A DNA stretch of 64,000 nt from Paulinella micropora (GCA_019918135.1 WBZZ01002355.1:1-64000), one strand, 5' to 3'. Shown: positions 10,106 to 19,680, counted from the stretch's first letter. The notes: a model not told the origin generated them from the sequence alone. Translations and numbers: made by a program.

Positions 10106-10739
10106 GCTCCTTGGAAATTTCTTTCTTTTTTTGCTTTTCTTTTTTCTTCCGCTCCTTCCTGAGTGGCATCTCGTTGCCTAGCTGTGGCAATAACTCATGC
10201 GCCGTGTAAGGGAACAACAAGCATTTCGCAGGCTTTCCATTCTCGTCCAACATGTTTTGCTTGCCTTTTTGGGCTAAGTTGAGCCTTGGAAAAGTCGCTT
10301 GAAAACTTCGCCAAAAGCCCTCAGTGGCAGCCTGGGTCATTTCTTCCTTGCAGAACCCCAGGCTCTGTGAAAAACTAGTTACAAGATCCTGGGGCCGCAT
10401 GGCAAACATCCCTTTGTGTTTGCCTTGTAAAAGGCAAAACACTTTGAGGCGCGTTGTCTCTTTTGATTTATCCAAACTTCCAGGCAATTCATGCTGCGTT
10501 ACGACGGATCTGCGGAAATCCAGCTCCCAGGCCCCTAATCCGCCGGGCTGATCGCGTTTCTCCAGGCGCGGGCTGACAGGCGCAACAGTGCGCAGATGTT
10601 GGACGAGCGCCTGCGCTGCGGGCACCTCTACCAAGGCAGGCGGTGCAACAGTAACAAGCTTCAGGGGCGTAACCGTTGAGATTCCAAGCCACGAAAGCTG
10701 CTCCGCCGACCACAGTGGCTGCCCGTTAGCGGCGGGCAA
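9897..10739 (-). CDS. Lysine-rich C-terminal ORF next to helicase-like gene
   Basis: The 280-residue ORF has no ATG near its start (apparent TTG) and follows directly on the gene at 10749-12233 in the same direction and phase, so it probably belongs to the same ancestral gene. Residues 1-30 (LPAANGQPLWSAEQLSWLGI) read like the end of a helicase core. The tail is very basic (RKERKKKEKQKKKEISKEP, then RRRRKADKKKRMRDQEKKAR), fit for nucleic-acid binding or nuclear targeting. A decayed copy of its 3' part lies at 3688-4245. About one break is judged for the joint locus. Confidence 0.6.
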   Translation of the reverse strand: MPAANGQPLWSAEQLSWLGISTVTPLKLVTVAPPALVEVPAAQALVQHLRTVAPVSPRLEKRDQPGGLGAWELDFRRSVVTQHELPGSLDKSKETTRLKVFCLLQGKHKGMFAMRPQDLVTSFSQSLGFCKEEMTQAATEGFWRSFQATFPRLNLAQKGKQNMLDENGKPAKCLLFPYTAHELLPQLGNEMPLRKERKKKEKQKKKEISKEPAEPRSDEEVRRRRKADKKKRMRDQEKKARRQKEKKRRRKESCTPTWPLDGVVALQRKFPPKEHAPAPE

Positions 10740-10748
10740 TACAAGTAT

Positions 10749-12233
10749 CTAGCTTCGATTGCGTTGGTATATTGATGTCTTTTTAGCGAGCTGTCTTCTA
10801 TCCGAGCACAAGAGTTCCAAGAGTTCTTTGCGTTGGCTACCCGTGTGCGCAATCCTAGAAACACCATCCACCAGAACCAGCAAGCCATGTTGGAGGCAAG
10901 GTGGCCTGGCAACATCATCGTCACGAAGAACCCAAACGTGTTCATCGCCCAATGCCTGGCAAACCGAGCGCAGGATTTGCTTAAGCAAAAGGGGCACCGT
11001 ACCTGTAAGGCATACCCAGGACCTTACAGGTGGTTTATGAGGGGGCCGTACTAGATCAAGCAAGTGCGAGAGCCAACCAACAAAGAAATCTCCGTCGGGG
11101 GGTTCAAAGCAGCTACGAATCAAGCCCCCCAAGTCTAGCGTCGTAGTGCCGCAATCAGTCGCGCTGCTACTTGGATTGGCTGGAAGCTCTCGAGGCAAGA
11201 GCAAGGCCTCCATGTCCTGCTCCGACAAGGTTTTGACACAATAGGTCTCCCAGAGCTTGAACGGGTTTCGTTCCTTAGTGTAGCTCGATGCCCAGTGACA
11301 AGGTACCAATTCAAGTTGATCGGTTTTGAAGCTCGCACGCAGGTGATACAGCTTGGCCAACTGTGTGAACTCAACGGGAATGGGCTCGCCTAGCAGTACC
11401 TTTCTTGGCGCAACAACCCTCACTGCCGCGTGTGTTTCGGATTTTGCCAACCACCAGCGTGCCATGATGTCACGGAAGTCTTGCCAGAAATGCTCGGTTG
11501 GCTCGGCCTTGAAAAACTTGTAAATATTTTCTCGAGCTTGCTCTATTGTGACCAACGGCTTTTGCAGAAGCTGAGAAGCAAAGAGTTGCATTTTGACGCT
11601 ACGGAGCATAGCGGTAGTGTTCAGCTTACCGTCTTGCCACGTTTCGCGCCAGGCTAGCTTGGATAGCAGAGAGGTCTGGGGGGCTTGATAGCTCCGAGCA
11701 ATAAAGTGATCTCGATGTTTTCGTAGCGGTTTGGTCCGCAAGAGGCGAACCAATTCCATGATATAGTACATATTACGAGGGCGGCGTGGTTTGAAGAAAT
11801 CGGAATAGCTGACTAGTGCGTCAGACTTTTCAAAGTACATGCTTAGCTTCCAAAGATTGTCGAGTTGCCAAAAATCCTGCCAGCTGTTCCCACTAATGGT
11901 GGTAGTAAACTCGAATGCACATATCCAGTATAAGGAGGCGAGTTCTGTGTCACTTGGGCTCATGCCCCTTCCAGCTTCTGCACAATTCCCGAGGTGATAT
12001 AAAGCTTCTGGATGCCACACCGCCGGCGCCTGGCGCATTTTCTGCACTGCCAAGAGGTCACTTTCTTGATTGCCTTGTGCGAGTAGGGCCCGAGCCTCTG
12101 CAAGTATCTTCAATGCACGCAGGCTAGCGTGTGAATCAACGCGGTGGAGCTCTGGTGGCTTAGTTTGCATGACCTGCAGCAAACGTTTACCCTCACTCTG
12201 CACAAAGGTCATCCTGCGCGGCTCTGATTCCAT
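10749..12233 (-). CDS. Sel1/TPR-like N-terminus with degenerate SF3-helicase-like C-terminus
   Basis: An ATG at 12233 (MESEPRRMTF) gives about 494 residues; a GTG 75 bases upstream is possible. Residues about 70-110 (HPEALYHLGNCAEAGRG then DTELASLYWICAF) are a Sel1-like helix pair shared with the tandem neighbour at 12209-13069. The last 100 residues have the layout of a D5/SF3 helicase: a P-loop position reading LTGTVPLLLKQ, a Walker B-like strand GLLVLVDGVSR, and a downstream helix QLAKKTSIYQRNRS. The P-loop lacks the usual GKS/T, so ATP use is doubtful. It may be a non-catalytic partner of the primase-helicase at 44.6 kb; this is inference. Confidence 0.6.
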   Translation of the reverse strand: MESEPRRMTFVQSEGKRLLQVMQTKPPELHRVDSHASLRALKILAEARALLAQGNQESDLLAVQKMRQAPAVWHPEALYHLGNCAEAGRGMSPSDTELASLYWICAFEFTTTISGNSWQDFWQLDNLWKLSMYFEKSDALVSYSDFFKPRRPRNMYYIMELVRLLRTKPLRKHRDHFIARSYQAPQTSLLSKLAWRETWQDGKLNTTAMLRSVKMQLFASQLLQKPLVTIEQARENIYKFFKAEPTEHFWQDFRDIMARWWLAKSETHAAVRVVAPRKVLLGEPIPVEFTQLAKLYHLRASFKTDQLELVPCHWASSYTKERNPFKLWETYCVKTLSEQDMEALLLPRELPANPSSSATDCGTTTLDLGGLIRSCFEPPDGDFFVGWLSHLLDLVRPPHKPPVRSWVCLTGTVPLLLKQILRSVCQALGDEHVWVLRDDDVARPPCLQHGLLVLVDGVSRIAHTGSQRKELLELLCSDRRQLAKKTSIYQRNRS

Positions 12234-13069
12234 GCTGTATGCATTTTCTTCTTTTCTTGACAGAGGGTTTGGGGGGGCTCGAGATACCAGCTCAATCGTG
12301 TTCTGCACCTGATCATGTTTTTCATCGGTTGTTTCGGGCGTTTGTGCTGGTCTCGGGGCTGTTCGACGTGCAGAGGAGTCCTGCCAAGCTCTATAGACAG
12401 GGGGGCTTGCAGGGGCTCTAGTACGCTCCGCACCAAGACGCCCTCCATGTCCAGAGGCCCTGCGGAGGCTTGGTTCGACTTTGACTTTAGCTCATTCCAC
12501 AAATTCTGGAACCACGACGTTCCATTAGAGAGACACTTGGGGAACGAATTCGGGTTCGTCTTCCAGCTAGGGTTCTCGTATTTTACAAGTTTCGACAGCA
12601 CATCCAAATGCCAAGGGTTAGCTGGACTAAGTGGAAGAGAAGTTTGGACTGCAGACGCCCAGTATAATTGAGCGAAATCAGTGTCAGAGGCGGGTAGGCC
12701 CTCCCCTGACTCCAAACAATTTCCGAGATGGTATAAAGCCTCTCCGCAGAATACCACCGGTTCCACCAGGAGCAATTCAAGAGCCTTTTCGTAGCGTTTC
12801 TCTACCAGCGCTTGTTTGGCCTTTTCAAGCAGTAGCAGCGCTTCAGCAGGCAAGGGCTTGGGCTTGGCATTCGAATACCACTCCAGCCTTTCTGCTTCGA
12901 TTCGTACGATTTTTTCCTTGTCAATTTGCATGTCTTTTGGCAAATAATGGCTGTACTTTTTGCCGAAGATGTAGTCAAGCAATCTAGGCTTCTGTTCGTC
13001 TGGAAGGCCGGTCTCTTGGTATGTGCGCTTGCAAAATTCTTCGACGATCAGAGCTTCCTTGTCATCCAT
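12209..13069 (-). CDS. Tandem paralogue of the 10749-12233 gene, short form
   Basis: The ATG at 13069 (MDDKEALIVEEFCKRTYQ) gives 286 residues. Residues 110-145 (FCGEALYHLGNCLESGEG and DTDFAQLYWASAV) align with the next gene's HPEALYHLGNCAEAGRG and DTELASLYWICAF, so the two arose by tandem duplication. This copy lacks the helicase-like half, and its last 30 residues run over the start of the next gene in a different frame. The upstream DNA (13100-13320) is C+T-rich with a (TC)n run. Function unknown; Sel1-like helices suggest a scaffold role. Confidence 0.6.
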   Translation of the reverse strand: MDDKEALIVEEFCKRTYQETGLPDEQKPRLLDYIFGKKYSHYLPKDMQIDKEKIVRIEAERLEWYSNAKPKPLPAEALLLLEKAKQALVEKRYEKALELLLVEPVVFCGEALYHLGNCLESGEGLPASDTDFAQLYWASAVQTSLPLSPANPWHLDVLSKLVKYENPSWKTNPNSFPKCLSNGTSWFQNLWNELKSKSNQASAGPLDMEGVLVRSVLEPLQAPLSIELGRTPLHVEQPRDQHKRPKQPMKNMIRCRTRLSWYLEPPQTLCQEKKKMHTAWNQSRAG

Positions 13070-13404
13070 CTTGCAACGGCTCTCGGGGTGGTTTATGAGC
13101 AACAACCAGCTACTTTCTTGTTTTATATTTCTAAGAGAGCCAGGTTTTTGTCTTGGCCCGCAATTTGCGGGCCAACACTTTTGACTCCCCCCCCCTCCCC
13201 TTCCTTTCTCCCTCCCTTCCCCCTTCTCACCCCTCTCTCTGTCTTCTCCCGAGTTTATTCTCTCTCTCTCTCTCTCTCTAAAAATTTCCTGCTGTTTTTT
13301 GAGTCTCAATTACAGGCTTAGGTTTGGTCGAGCTTTTAATTAAAAAGAAAATTAAACTTTCTTTGCGACTGTTATACACTCTGCAGCTACTACCTAGAGG
13401 GCAA

Positions 13405-14454
13405 CTATCTGACATAGGTGGCCAGAGACTCTCGTGCAAAGGCGGAGCCCAGAGCTGCCGCCTGCGACCAGTATTGTACGCCTTTCGCTTCGTCCTTAGG
13501 CACCGAGACGCCAAAGAAATGGTAAGCGCCCAGTAAACAACGCGCGTCCGCATGGCCTTGCGCAGAGGCCTTGGTAGCCCACGCGGCGGCCTGGTCTTTG
13601 TCCTGGGCTGTGCCTTCGCCAGAATCGTAGCAAAGAGCTAGCCGGAACTGCGCTGCTAGGCTACCTTGCAACGCCGCCTTCTTGAAGAATTCGAACGCAT
13701 TGGTCTGATTCTTCGGGGTACCCCAGCCGTTCAGATAGCATGCTGCCAGCTGAAACTGCGCGTCCGCTAGATTTTGGAGAGCTGCTTGCTGATACAGCTG
13801 GAAGGCTCTGGCATCGTTCTGAGGGACCCCTCTGCCTCCAAAGTAGCAGTTGCCCAGCCGTAATTGTGCAGTTGCATTTCCTTTGGCAGCCGCTCTGTCA
13901 TACCACTGCACCGCTTTGAGTTCATTTTTGGTCACTCCTTGGCCTTCCATGTAGCAGTCGCCTAGGTTGTATTGTGCGTCTGTCTCCCCTTGCTTTGCCG
14001 CCAATGCGTACCACTTCACAGCCTCGGCTTTGTTCTGCACAACCCCTGTCCCTTCTTCATAGCACGCACCCAGCCAGCGCTGCGCTTGTGCGTCTCCCTG
14101 TTCCGCTGCGTCCTTGAACCACCTGGCTGCTTTGGCGAGGTCCAGGCCGACGCCCGTCCCGTTGGCATAACAGGCTGCCAGACACAGCTGGGCTTCTGCG
14201 TGTCCCTGTTCTGCCGCCATTTCAAAAAGCTTCACTGCCTTGGCGGGGTCCTGGGGGGCACCCTCTGTGCCATGAAGGTAAAGGTCAGCCAGGCACATTT
14301 GGGCGTCGGTGTTGCCTTGCTCAGCAGCTTCTTGTAAGAGATCAAGCCTGGCACTCTTAGCCTCGGCAAGCACCGCCTCTAGGTGTGCGTGTGACAACGT
14401 GGTATGCCCGCGGTTGCGACGACGCCGGCTCTTCTTGTAACCAGAACTAACCAT
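13405..14454 (-). CDS. Sel1-like repeat protein, 349 aa
   Basis: About nine Sel1-like repeats (36 residues each, A..G...AQ..LG.CY..G.GV..D...A..W) fill residues 40-345, for example AQLCLAACYANGTGVGLDLA and AQYNLGDCYMEGQGVTKNEL. Such solenoids act as scaffolds and are known from ER-associated degradation factors and from bacterial and viral effectors. The N-terminus is basic (KKSRRRRNRG). The start was taken at ATG 14454, where repeat-like and basic sequence begins; the open frame runs further upstream over low-complexity DNA but is unlikely to be coding. There is no signal peptide, so a cytosolic or nuclear role is likely. Confidence 0.85.
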   Translation of the reverse strand: MVSSGYKKSRRRRNRGHTTLSHAHLEAVLAEAKSARLDLLQEAAEQGNTDAQMCLADLYLHGTEGAPQDPAKAVKLFEMAAEQGHAEAQLCLAACYANGTGVGLDLAKAARWFKDAAEQGDAQAQRWLGACYEEGTGVVQNKAEAVKWYALAAKQGETDAQYNLGDCYMEGQGVTKNELKAVQWYDRAAAKGNATAQLRLGNCYFGGRGVPQNDARAFQLYQQAALQNLADAQFQLAACYLNGWGTPKNQTNAFEFFKKAALQGSLAAQFRLALCYDSGEGTAQDKDQAAAWATKASAQGHADARCLLGAYHFFGVSVPKDEAKGVQYWSQAAALGSAFARESLATYVR

Positions 14455-14738
14455 ATTCTGCGATGTGTAATACTCACAAGAGAAAGTTTTTTTTAGGGTA
14501 GGGGGAGAGGTTCTACAAGAACGCTTCTTCAGTGTTCCCTGTCTCCTTCCCTCTCCTGCCTTTTTTTTTGTAGACGAGGGTGAGGAAAGTGGGGGGGGGG
14601 GGGGGCACTGCCCCCCTCTCCTCTCCCTGAGCACGGGGGAGGGGCTCAGTTTGATTGTTTTTTGTGCAGGGGTTTGTTGGTGCGACATAAAAAAGCAGTT
14701 CTTCGCCAAGAAAGAAAAACTGTTTATTAAATCAAACA

Positions 14739-15476
14739 CTAGACCAACGAAGTTCTCAACAAAAGGTTTTGCTTGGTTTCGATCTTGCATTTTTTGGCTG
14801 GGGGCTCAGCCGCAGCGGCGGTGTCCCCGAAGATTGCGCCGCGCCCCTGTGCGACGTAGAGCCGCACTTTCTGGGCGGCCCTGAGGACGCCATTTTGCGC
14901 CGCCAGCAGGTAGTACTTGTAGGCCTGTGCGTCGTCGCGAAGCACGCCGTGCCCGAGGCTGTAGCACAGGCCGAGCCAGTATTGTGCCTCTGCGTTGTGC
15001 GGAGCCGCCCGCCGGTACAACATGGCTGCTTTTTGCTTGTTTCTGCGGACGCCCGTACCGTTAGCGTAGCATTTGCCGAGCCTAAATTGCGCGTCTGCGT
15101 TGTTCAGTGCGGCCGCCCGCTGATACCATTTGACAGCCTTAGGAAGGTCCCGCGCCACGCCAAGCGCATTTGCGTAACAGACTCCTAGGTTATACATGGC
15201 AGGCGTGTGCCCCAGCTCGGCCGCCTGCTGGTACCAGTCGACTGCCTTGGGCAAATCCTGGACCACGCCGAGCCCGCTGGCGTAACAGCATCCCAACCTA
15301 ACCTGTGCCCCCGCGTCGTTTTTGTCGGCCGCCTCTCTGTACCATTGGACCGCTTGGACGTAGTGACTGTCCTGACATTCGCCCAGGACGTAGGAATCGC
15401 CCAAGTCGCAAAGCGTACTCGGCGGCAAAGACCGTGGCTCGGGCGGGCATGCTTGCTGGAGACTGAGCCGCCTCAT
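14739..15476 (-). CDS. Sel1-like repeat protein, short copy of a recent duplicate pair
   Basis: The 245-residue protein (ATG 15476; a GTG four codons upstream is possible) holds about five Sel1 units, such as AMYNLGVCYANALGVARDLP and AQYWLGLCYSLGHGVLRDDA, and ends in a Lys/Arg-bearing tail. DNA from 14647 to 15540 is nearly identical to 20297-21720, including flanks. The main difference is that this copy lacks five internal Sel1 units present in the other; the join falls at a GVV motif shared by two units, as expected from recombination between repeats. This copy keeps an unbroken frame. An ATTAAA signal for the gene lies near 14725. Confidence 0.85.
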   Translation of the reverse strand: MRRLSLQQACPPEPRSLPPSTLCDLGDSYVLGECQDSHYVQAVQWYREAADKNDAGAQVRLGCCYASGLGVVQDLPKAVDWYQQAAELGHTPAMYNLGVCYANALGVARDLPKAVKWYQRAAALNNADAQFRLGKCYANGTGVRRNKQKAAMLYRRAAPHNAEAQYWLGLCYSLGHGVLRDDAQAYKYYLLAAQNGVLRAAQKVRLYVAQGRGAIFGDTAAAAEPPAKKCKIETKQNLLLRTSLV

Positions 15477-15715
15477 TGGAGAAGTCACTCTTCGGATGAT
15501 GACTTAGAGAGCAAACAATAGGCAGACTTTTTTTCGTAGCCCGTGGAGTAGGGGGGGAAGGGCCCCCCCCCCCTTCTCTTGCGTCGTCCTCCCTCCCTCT
15601 TCTCTCCAAGGGGGGAAGGGCTCAGGGGTTTTCTGGCAGAAAACCGGGGTTTTCAGCCATATCACACACCACGAAAATTTGGCGACAAATTTCGTGGCCA
15701 GCAAAGTCTTAGTTG

Positions 15716-17080
15716 ATGACGGATGCTGGACTGGACGAAGGCGACGAAAAATCCCTAGTGCAGGATGACATAGCAGATTATTACTTGGTGGGCCCGGACA
15801 GCAACCTGGAAACCTCCAGGCTGCTGTGTTGCTACACGGAGGCTGCGGCGCAGGACAGACCAGAGGCGCAGCGTCTTTTGGCATTCCATTATATGCACGG
15901 CTTTGGCGTGGCTAGAGACCCTAGCCAGGCCATGCGGTGGTACATGCAGGCCGCTAGAGGTGGAGATCCAGAGGCACAGTATCGGCTGGCGGTCTGCTAT
16001 TTTGATGGCGAGAACGTTCCCCAAGACTGGGCTCAGGCGGTGCGTTGGTTGCAAAGATCGACGGAACAAGGGCACGCAAAAGCTCAGCGATTGCTCGGCC
16101 TTTGCTACTACAAAGGTTGGGGTGTGGCCAAGGACCAAGACTGGGGCTTGCAGTGGCTTCAGTGTTCTGCACACAAGGGCGACGCCCAAGCACAATTGCT
16201 GCTCGGTATTTGCTACAAGGAGGGAGAGGGTGTGGTTCAGGACTACGCCAGAGCTCTCGAGTGGTTTAAGCAATCGGCCGAACAGGGTAACGCCCACGCT
16301 CAGTACCTCCTCGGGTGCTGTTTTTTTGTTGGCAGTGGTGTGGGGGCGGATGAAGCGCAGGCCATGCGCTGGTGGGAACGTTCAGCTGAGCAAGGGCACG
16401 AACAAGATTTTTGGGCATTGGGTATGTACTGTTTGCTTCACGGGAAGAAAGCAAGGGCCCTGAGGTGGTTCATGCGTGGCGCGGAACTTGATCACGCCGA
16501 TGCACAGCTTGAGTTGAGTAAAAGGCTACCTGATGACGCCGAGGCTTTCTGTTGGCTTTTGCGTTCTGCACACCAGGGCAACGCCGAGGCACAACTCCTT
16601 ATTGGCCACCGCTACAGAACCGGTCGGGGTGTGAGCCAAGACTACACCAAAGCCTTCGCCTGGTATTTGCGTTCGGCCGAGCAAGGCTACCCAAGCGCTT
16701 ATGTGCCTGTCAGTACCTGTTACGAAAGGGGCATCGGGGTCGAGCGTGACGAAACCACAGCCTTTGGCTGGCTTCTACGCTCGGCCGAGCATGGCAATCA
16801 CCGGGCTCAGCGGCGTGTAGGTATTTGTTACGAAGACGGAAAGAGTGTCGCACTGGATGAGACTTTAGCAGCAAGTTGGTACGCCAAGGCAGCCAGCCAA
16901 GGTGACAGCGATGCCCAATATAGGCTGGGACTCTGCTTTGAAAATGGCAAGGGCGTGGCAAAGGACTTAACACAGGCCATGCGTTGGTACAGGCGGGCAG
17001 CGGGAGTAAACCACCAAGAAGCTAAGGACAGGCTAAAGTCTTGGGTGGAATTAGAACCAGGTTTTGTGAATGCGGAATGA
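15716..17080 (+). CDS. Sel1-like repeat protein, 454 aa
   Basis: About eleven Sel1-like units cover residues 45-440, for example AQRLLGLCYYKGWGVAKDQD, AQLLLGICYKEGEGVVQDYA and AQYRLGLCFENGKGVAKDLT. The ATG at 15716 was chosen over the TTG just before it. The N-terminus is acidic (DEGDEKSLVQDDIADYY) with no signal peptide. It is divergent from the gene at 14739-15476 and the two share about 240 bp of upstream DNA, with inverted repeats around 15628-15690 (TTTTCTGGCAGAAAAC; GAAATTTG mirrored). A CCATATCACA motif lies 60 bp upstream and also occurs near 3558. Likely a protein scaffold. Confidence 0.9.
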   Translation: MTDAGLDEGDEKSLVQDDIADYYLVGPDSNLETSRLLCCYTEAAAQDRPEAQRLLAFHYMHGFGVARDPSQAMRWYMQAARGGDPEAQYRLAVCYFDGENVPQDWAQAVRWLQRSTEQGHAKAQRLLGLCYYKGWGVAKDQDWGLQWLQCSAHKGDAQAQLLLGICYKEGEGVVQDYARALEWFKQSAEQGNAHAQYLLGCCFFVGSGVGADEAQAMRWWERSAEQGHEQDFWALGMYCLLHGKKARALRWFMRGAELDHADAQLELSKRLPDDAEAFCWLLRSAHQGNAEAQLLIGHRYRTGRGVSQDYTKAFAWYLRSAEQGYPSAYVPVSTCYERGIGVERDETTAFGWLLRSAEHGNHRAQRRVGICYEDGKSVALDETLAASWYAKAASQGDSDAQYRLGLCFENGKGVAKDLTQAMRWYRRAAGVNHQEAKDRLKSWVELEPGFVNAE

Positions 17081-17302
17081 GGCGGCGTAGCAGTGCAGTT
17101 CTTTTAATTGAATTCAACCAAAATATCTCGTCACCGCTACTGTGGCAGTTGCCTGACGTAGTTGTATAATGTCATCCTTCCAACAGACAAAAATGTACAC
17201 AAATATATATAAACTAAATATTTGCCAAAAGAAAGACAGTTTTGACGGTCTCGGTCTAAGCCTTCTTGCGGCAAGTGTGGCAAGCGTCGTAAGGGTTCGC
17301 CA

Positions 17303-17584
17303 ATGGCGGAGAAGACAAAGCCAGAAAAGACTCAGAGACAAGAACAAAATCCAAGTGAAAAGTGCGACAAATGTGATAGTCAGGTGTCGCGACAGATGTG
17401 TCAGCAAGCCTGTGCAGACTTCCAGCATGTTGTGAATCAACAACAAATATCCTCTGATCTAGAAAAGGAGATGCTCGTGAGCAGGTTTTTAGATAACCAA
17501 AGCGACGATGCAGAAAAGCTAAGAACGTACATTCGTGAGCTTGGCGGTCCCGACACGACACAGCCGAGAAAGGCGGCAAGGTAA
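17303..17584 (+). CDS. Small charged protein with a CxxC motif
   Basis: An ATG at 17303 gives 93 residues, rich in Lys, Glu and Gln, with KCDKCDSQ near residue 20 and two more cysteines downstream (MCQQAC). The codons just before the ATG in the same frame read as a second CxxC knuckle (CGKCGKRRKGSP), so the true start or an upstream exon is uncertain. No family was recognised. It sits alone between a Sel1 gene and an opposite-strand broken gene. Confidence 0.45.
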   Translation: MAEKTKPEKTQRQEQNPSEKCDKCDSQVSRQMCQQACADFQHVVNQQQISSDLEKEMLVSRFLDNQSDDAEKLRTYIRELGGPDTTQPRKAAR

Positions 17585-17655
17585 CGGCAACTGTCTATTT
17601 TTTTCTTTTTCTACTTGTGTCTACTTGCGCCAGGGTTATTCCTCGAGGTCGTCGT

Positions 17656-17681
17656 CGCTAGCGAGCCCCCCCTCGCTAGCG
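17656..17681. repeat. Hairpin, 10-bp stem
   Basis: CGCTAGCGAG, six bases, then CTCGCTAGCG. It lies in the 3' end of the interrupted gene and could help transcript ending. Confidence 0.6.
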
Positions 17682-17799
17682 AGCACGCGTTCCGCCTCGC
17701 TGAGCAATTCGGGGTGTAGCGGCAGGACCGAGCTCATCTTGGGACAAAAAAGTTTGTACAGCCGCGCACTGCCATCATAATTTCTGGTGGTCTGGGTAG

Positions 17800-17831
17800 G
17801 GTCCAGGCGCGCTTGCAAGCGCGCCTGGACC
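17800..17831. repeat. Perfect 32-bp palindrome
   Basis: GGTCCAGGCGCGCTTG is joined directly to its exact reverse complement with no loop. It lies in coding-like sequence (reading SVQARLQARLDP). Perfect palindromes of this length are rare by chance. Confidence 0.85.
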
Positions 17832-18534
17832 GAGCCAGCAATGACTACAACTTTCTTGAGCCAAGCCAACGTAATCTGTCCGCCTGCTTGAGATTTGTGT
17901 GGCCTAGGATGTAAGCGCGGACGTCCGGGGCTTGCCAAAGGTCCAAACAGCGTTGTGCGCGCAAGACGGTGGTATCAGTGACGGGTCGGCCGGAGCGACC
18001 GCGACGGTTACGAAGTTCTAGGTACACCTGTACGAGGTGATGATAAGGACGCGTGTTAATCACCAGCCAGGGGGTGCCTATCCTCTTCTTGCCCTGGGCG
18101 AGCGGCGCAAGCTGTGCCTCGAACAGTTTGAGTTCGGCAGCGCAGGGTGCGGCGGCGTGATTGATTGCACGTAGCGCGTAGCGTACTCCACGTCCAGACA
18201 ATTATCTATGTTTTCCTTTTCATCGTGCGGATCCAAGACCGTGTGCTAGGCTCCGGCCACTCACGCGTAGCTCGACTTGCAGGTATTTTTCTTGACGGCA
18301 GGAGGAGACGCGCAACTCGGCCACGCGGTCGGCGCCGTCGATGCCGTTGTTGAGTCTTTGGGTGAACACCTCGAGCGGGACGGTTCTGTCTGGATCCCCG
18401 AACTCGTAGCCAGCAAACGTGACTTCCGGCAGGCTGAGCTCGGCCGACTGACGACGGTCGAAGTCAGGTTCAGCCAGCTTGGCGCGCTTGGCTACGGGCG
18501 AGGAGGATGAGATGTCGACGTGCTTGGAGGGCAT

Positions 18535-19095
18535 GGTGTGCGCGAAGGTTGGTTTGGGCTATCGTGCTGGTACTACACAAAAAAAGTCAAAAGAAAATTG
18601 GCATGCGCATACCCCTCGCCAAGTGCAAAAAAAAAGAAAGACAGGCACTACACACGAAGCTCGACAAAGTCGTACACTTGCCACTGACTAGGAAAGAAAT
18701 GGGAGCTGGCGAGAGATGTGGCAGGAGGGGGGGGGCGCCCCCCCCCCCCCTCTTTTTTTCCCTTTCTTTCCCCTGAGCCCGGGGTCTCAAAGAACAGGGA
18801 AAGGAGAAGGGGAGAGAAAAAGCACAAAAGCTACCCAAAAAAATAATTTTCCATATTTTTCATATTTCCGCATATCTTGCATCCTCTTCTACTCAGCCTG
18901 CTTGCGCGCAGCCCGCTGCCAGCGGCCAGCGGGAGTGACTTGCGAGTAAACCACTAGTCTCATTGTGCAGGCCCCGACCCCGAAAGGCGCCTGTGCTTAG
19001 TCACGTCTCGGCAGACTCTCCACCACCGCCGAAAAGCACACCCGGTTTCTATTGTCTGAGCTTGGTTGCTGCCGTTGCCGGCGCTGTTGTTTTTT
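18535..19095. other. Spacer with low-complexity DNA and a short direct repeat
   Basis: No gene is supported. It holds G/C runs near 18730, a TCGACAAAG module of the left-end repeat family near 18660, and a block GCCGAAAAGCACACCCGGTT (about 19027) repeated near 19854 with preceding CTCCACCACC. Confidence 0.5.
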
Positions 19096-19096
19096 C

Positions 19097-19680
19097 TTCA
19101 AGCGCTGCTTCTTAATAAACTTTGGCGTTGATCGAACGCGTGCGTAGACCACTCGACTGCTCGAGCATCGTCTTGGCCGACTCCTCGCCCATTTTCGTAC
19201 AAATACCCCAAAGTATTCATTGAGGTGTAAATAAATAAAAAAGCTTTTTCTATCGTGATTGCGGCGGGGGTGCAGCAACGACAACGTGCAGACGGGGGCT
19301 GGCCCGCCTGAGCTGATCCAGCGTTTCTCTTGGCGGGCCCGTGCTTGAGCTCGGCGAGTGTGGCGTTTGTTATGGTGAAATCACCGAGTTGTAGCCGTTG
19401 CAGGCCGTCCAAGCCCGCAAGTCCTGTAGGGGTGTGCCTGTTCACAACGCCGCAGCGCCACAGGTGCAATGTGCGCAGCGAGGGGTAGGCGCGCAGTATC
19501 TCGAGGGACGGAAATCGGTTCCGCCCGCAACTTCCTGAGCGAAGATAGCTGCCGGACCACGTTGCTAGCTCTGCTATCGCCAAAGGAGCGGAAGATTAGC
19601 TTCGTTACTGGCAGACTTCGCAGGCCGGACCCGGTAATTTGGCAGCAATCCTCGATGCAGCTAGGGATAAAGAAATAGAG
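19097..19680 (-). pseudogene. LRR remnant joined to a single Sel1 unit
   Basis: LRR strands are seen (YPSLRTLHLWRCGVV, GLAGLDGLQRLQLGDFTITN) followed, after low-information sequence, by one Sel1-like unit (NTLGYLYENGRGVGQDDARA). No start, no full repeat array and a mixture of frames point to decay or a junction of two gene fragments. Confidence 0.45.

Larger units (their letters stand above)
17636..18534 (-). pseudogene. Unknown gene with nuclear-type N-terminus, interrupted
   Basis: Coding signal on the minus strand runs from an ATG at 18534 (MPSKHVDISSSSPVAKRAKL, a nuclear-signal-like start) through three frames to an acidic end (EGGLASDDDLEE). The middle (WLVINTRPYHHLVQVYLELR, then RAQRCLDLWQAPDVRAYILG) is well-formed helix sequence. 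A GTGAGT splice-donor-like site near 18264 suggests at least one short intron; at least one further interruption is also likely. No domain was recognised. Two strong DNA palindromes lie inside it. Confidence 0.45.

Noticed and set aside
14455-14790. N-terminal extension of the Sel1 gene at 13405-14454
   Set aside because: It lies in a C/T- and G-run spacer and in the 3' flank shared with the other Sel1 duplicate; the basic start and repeats begin at 14454.
17169-17435. Alternative 88-residue plus-strand ORF
   Set aside because: It overlaps the better 17303-17584 frame, and its second half is a shadow of that frame.
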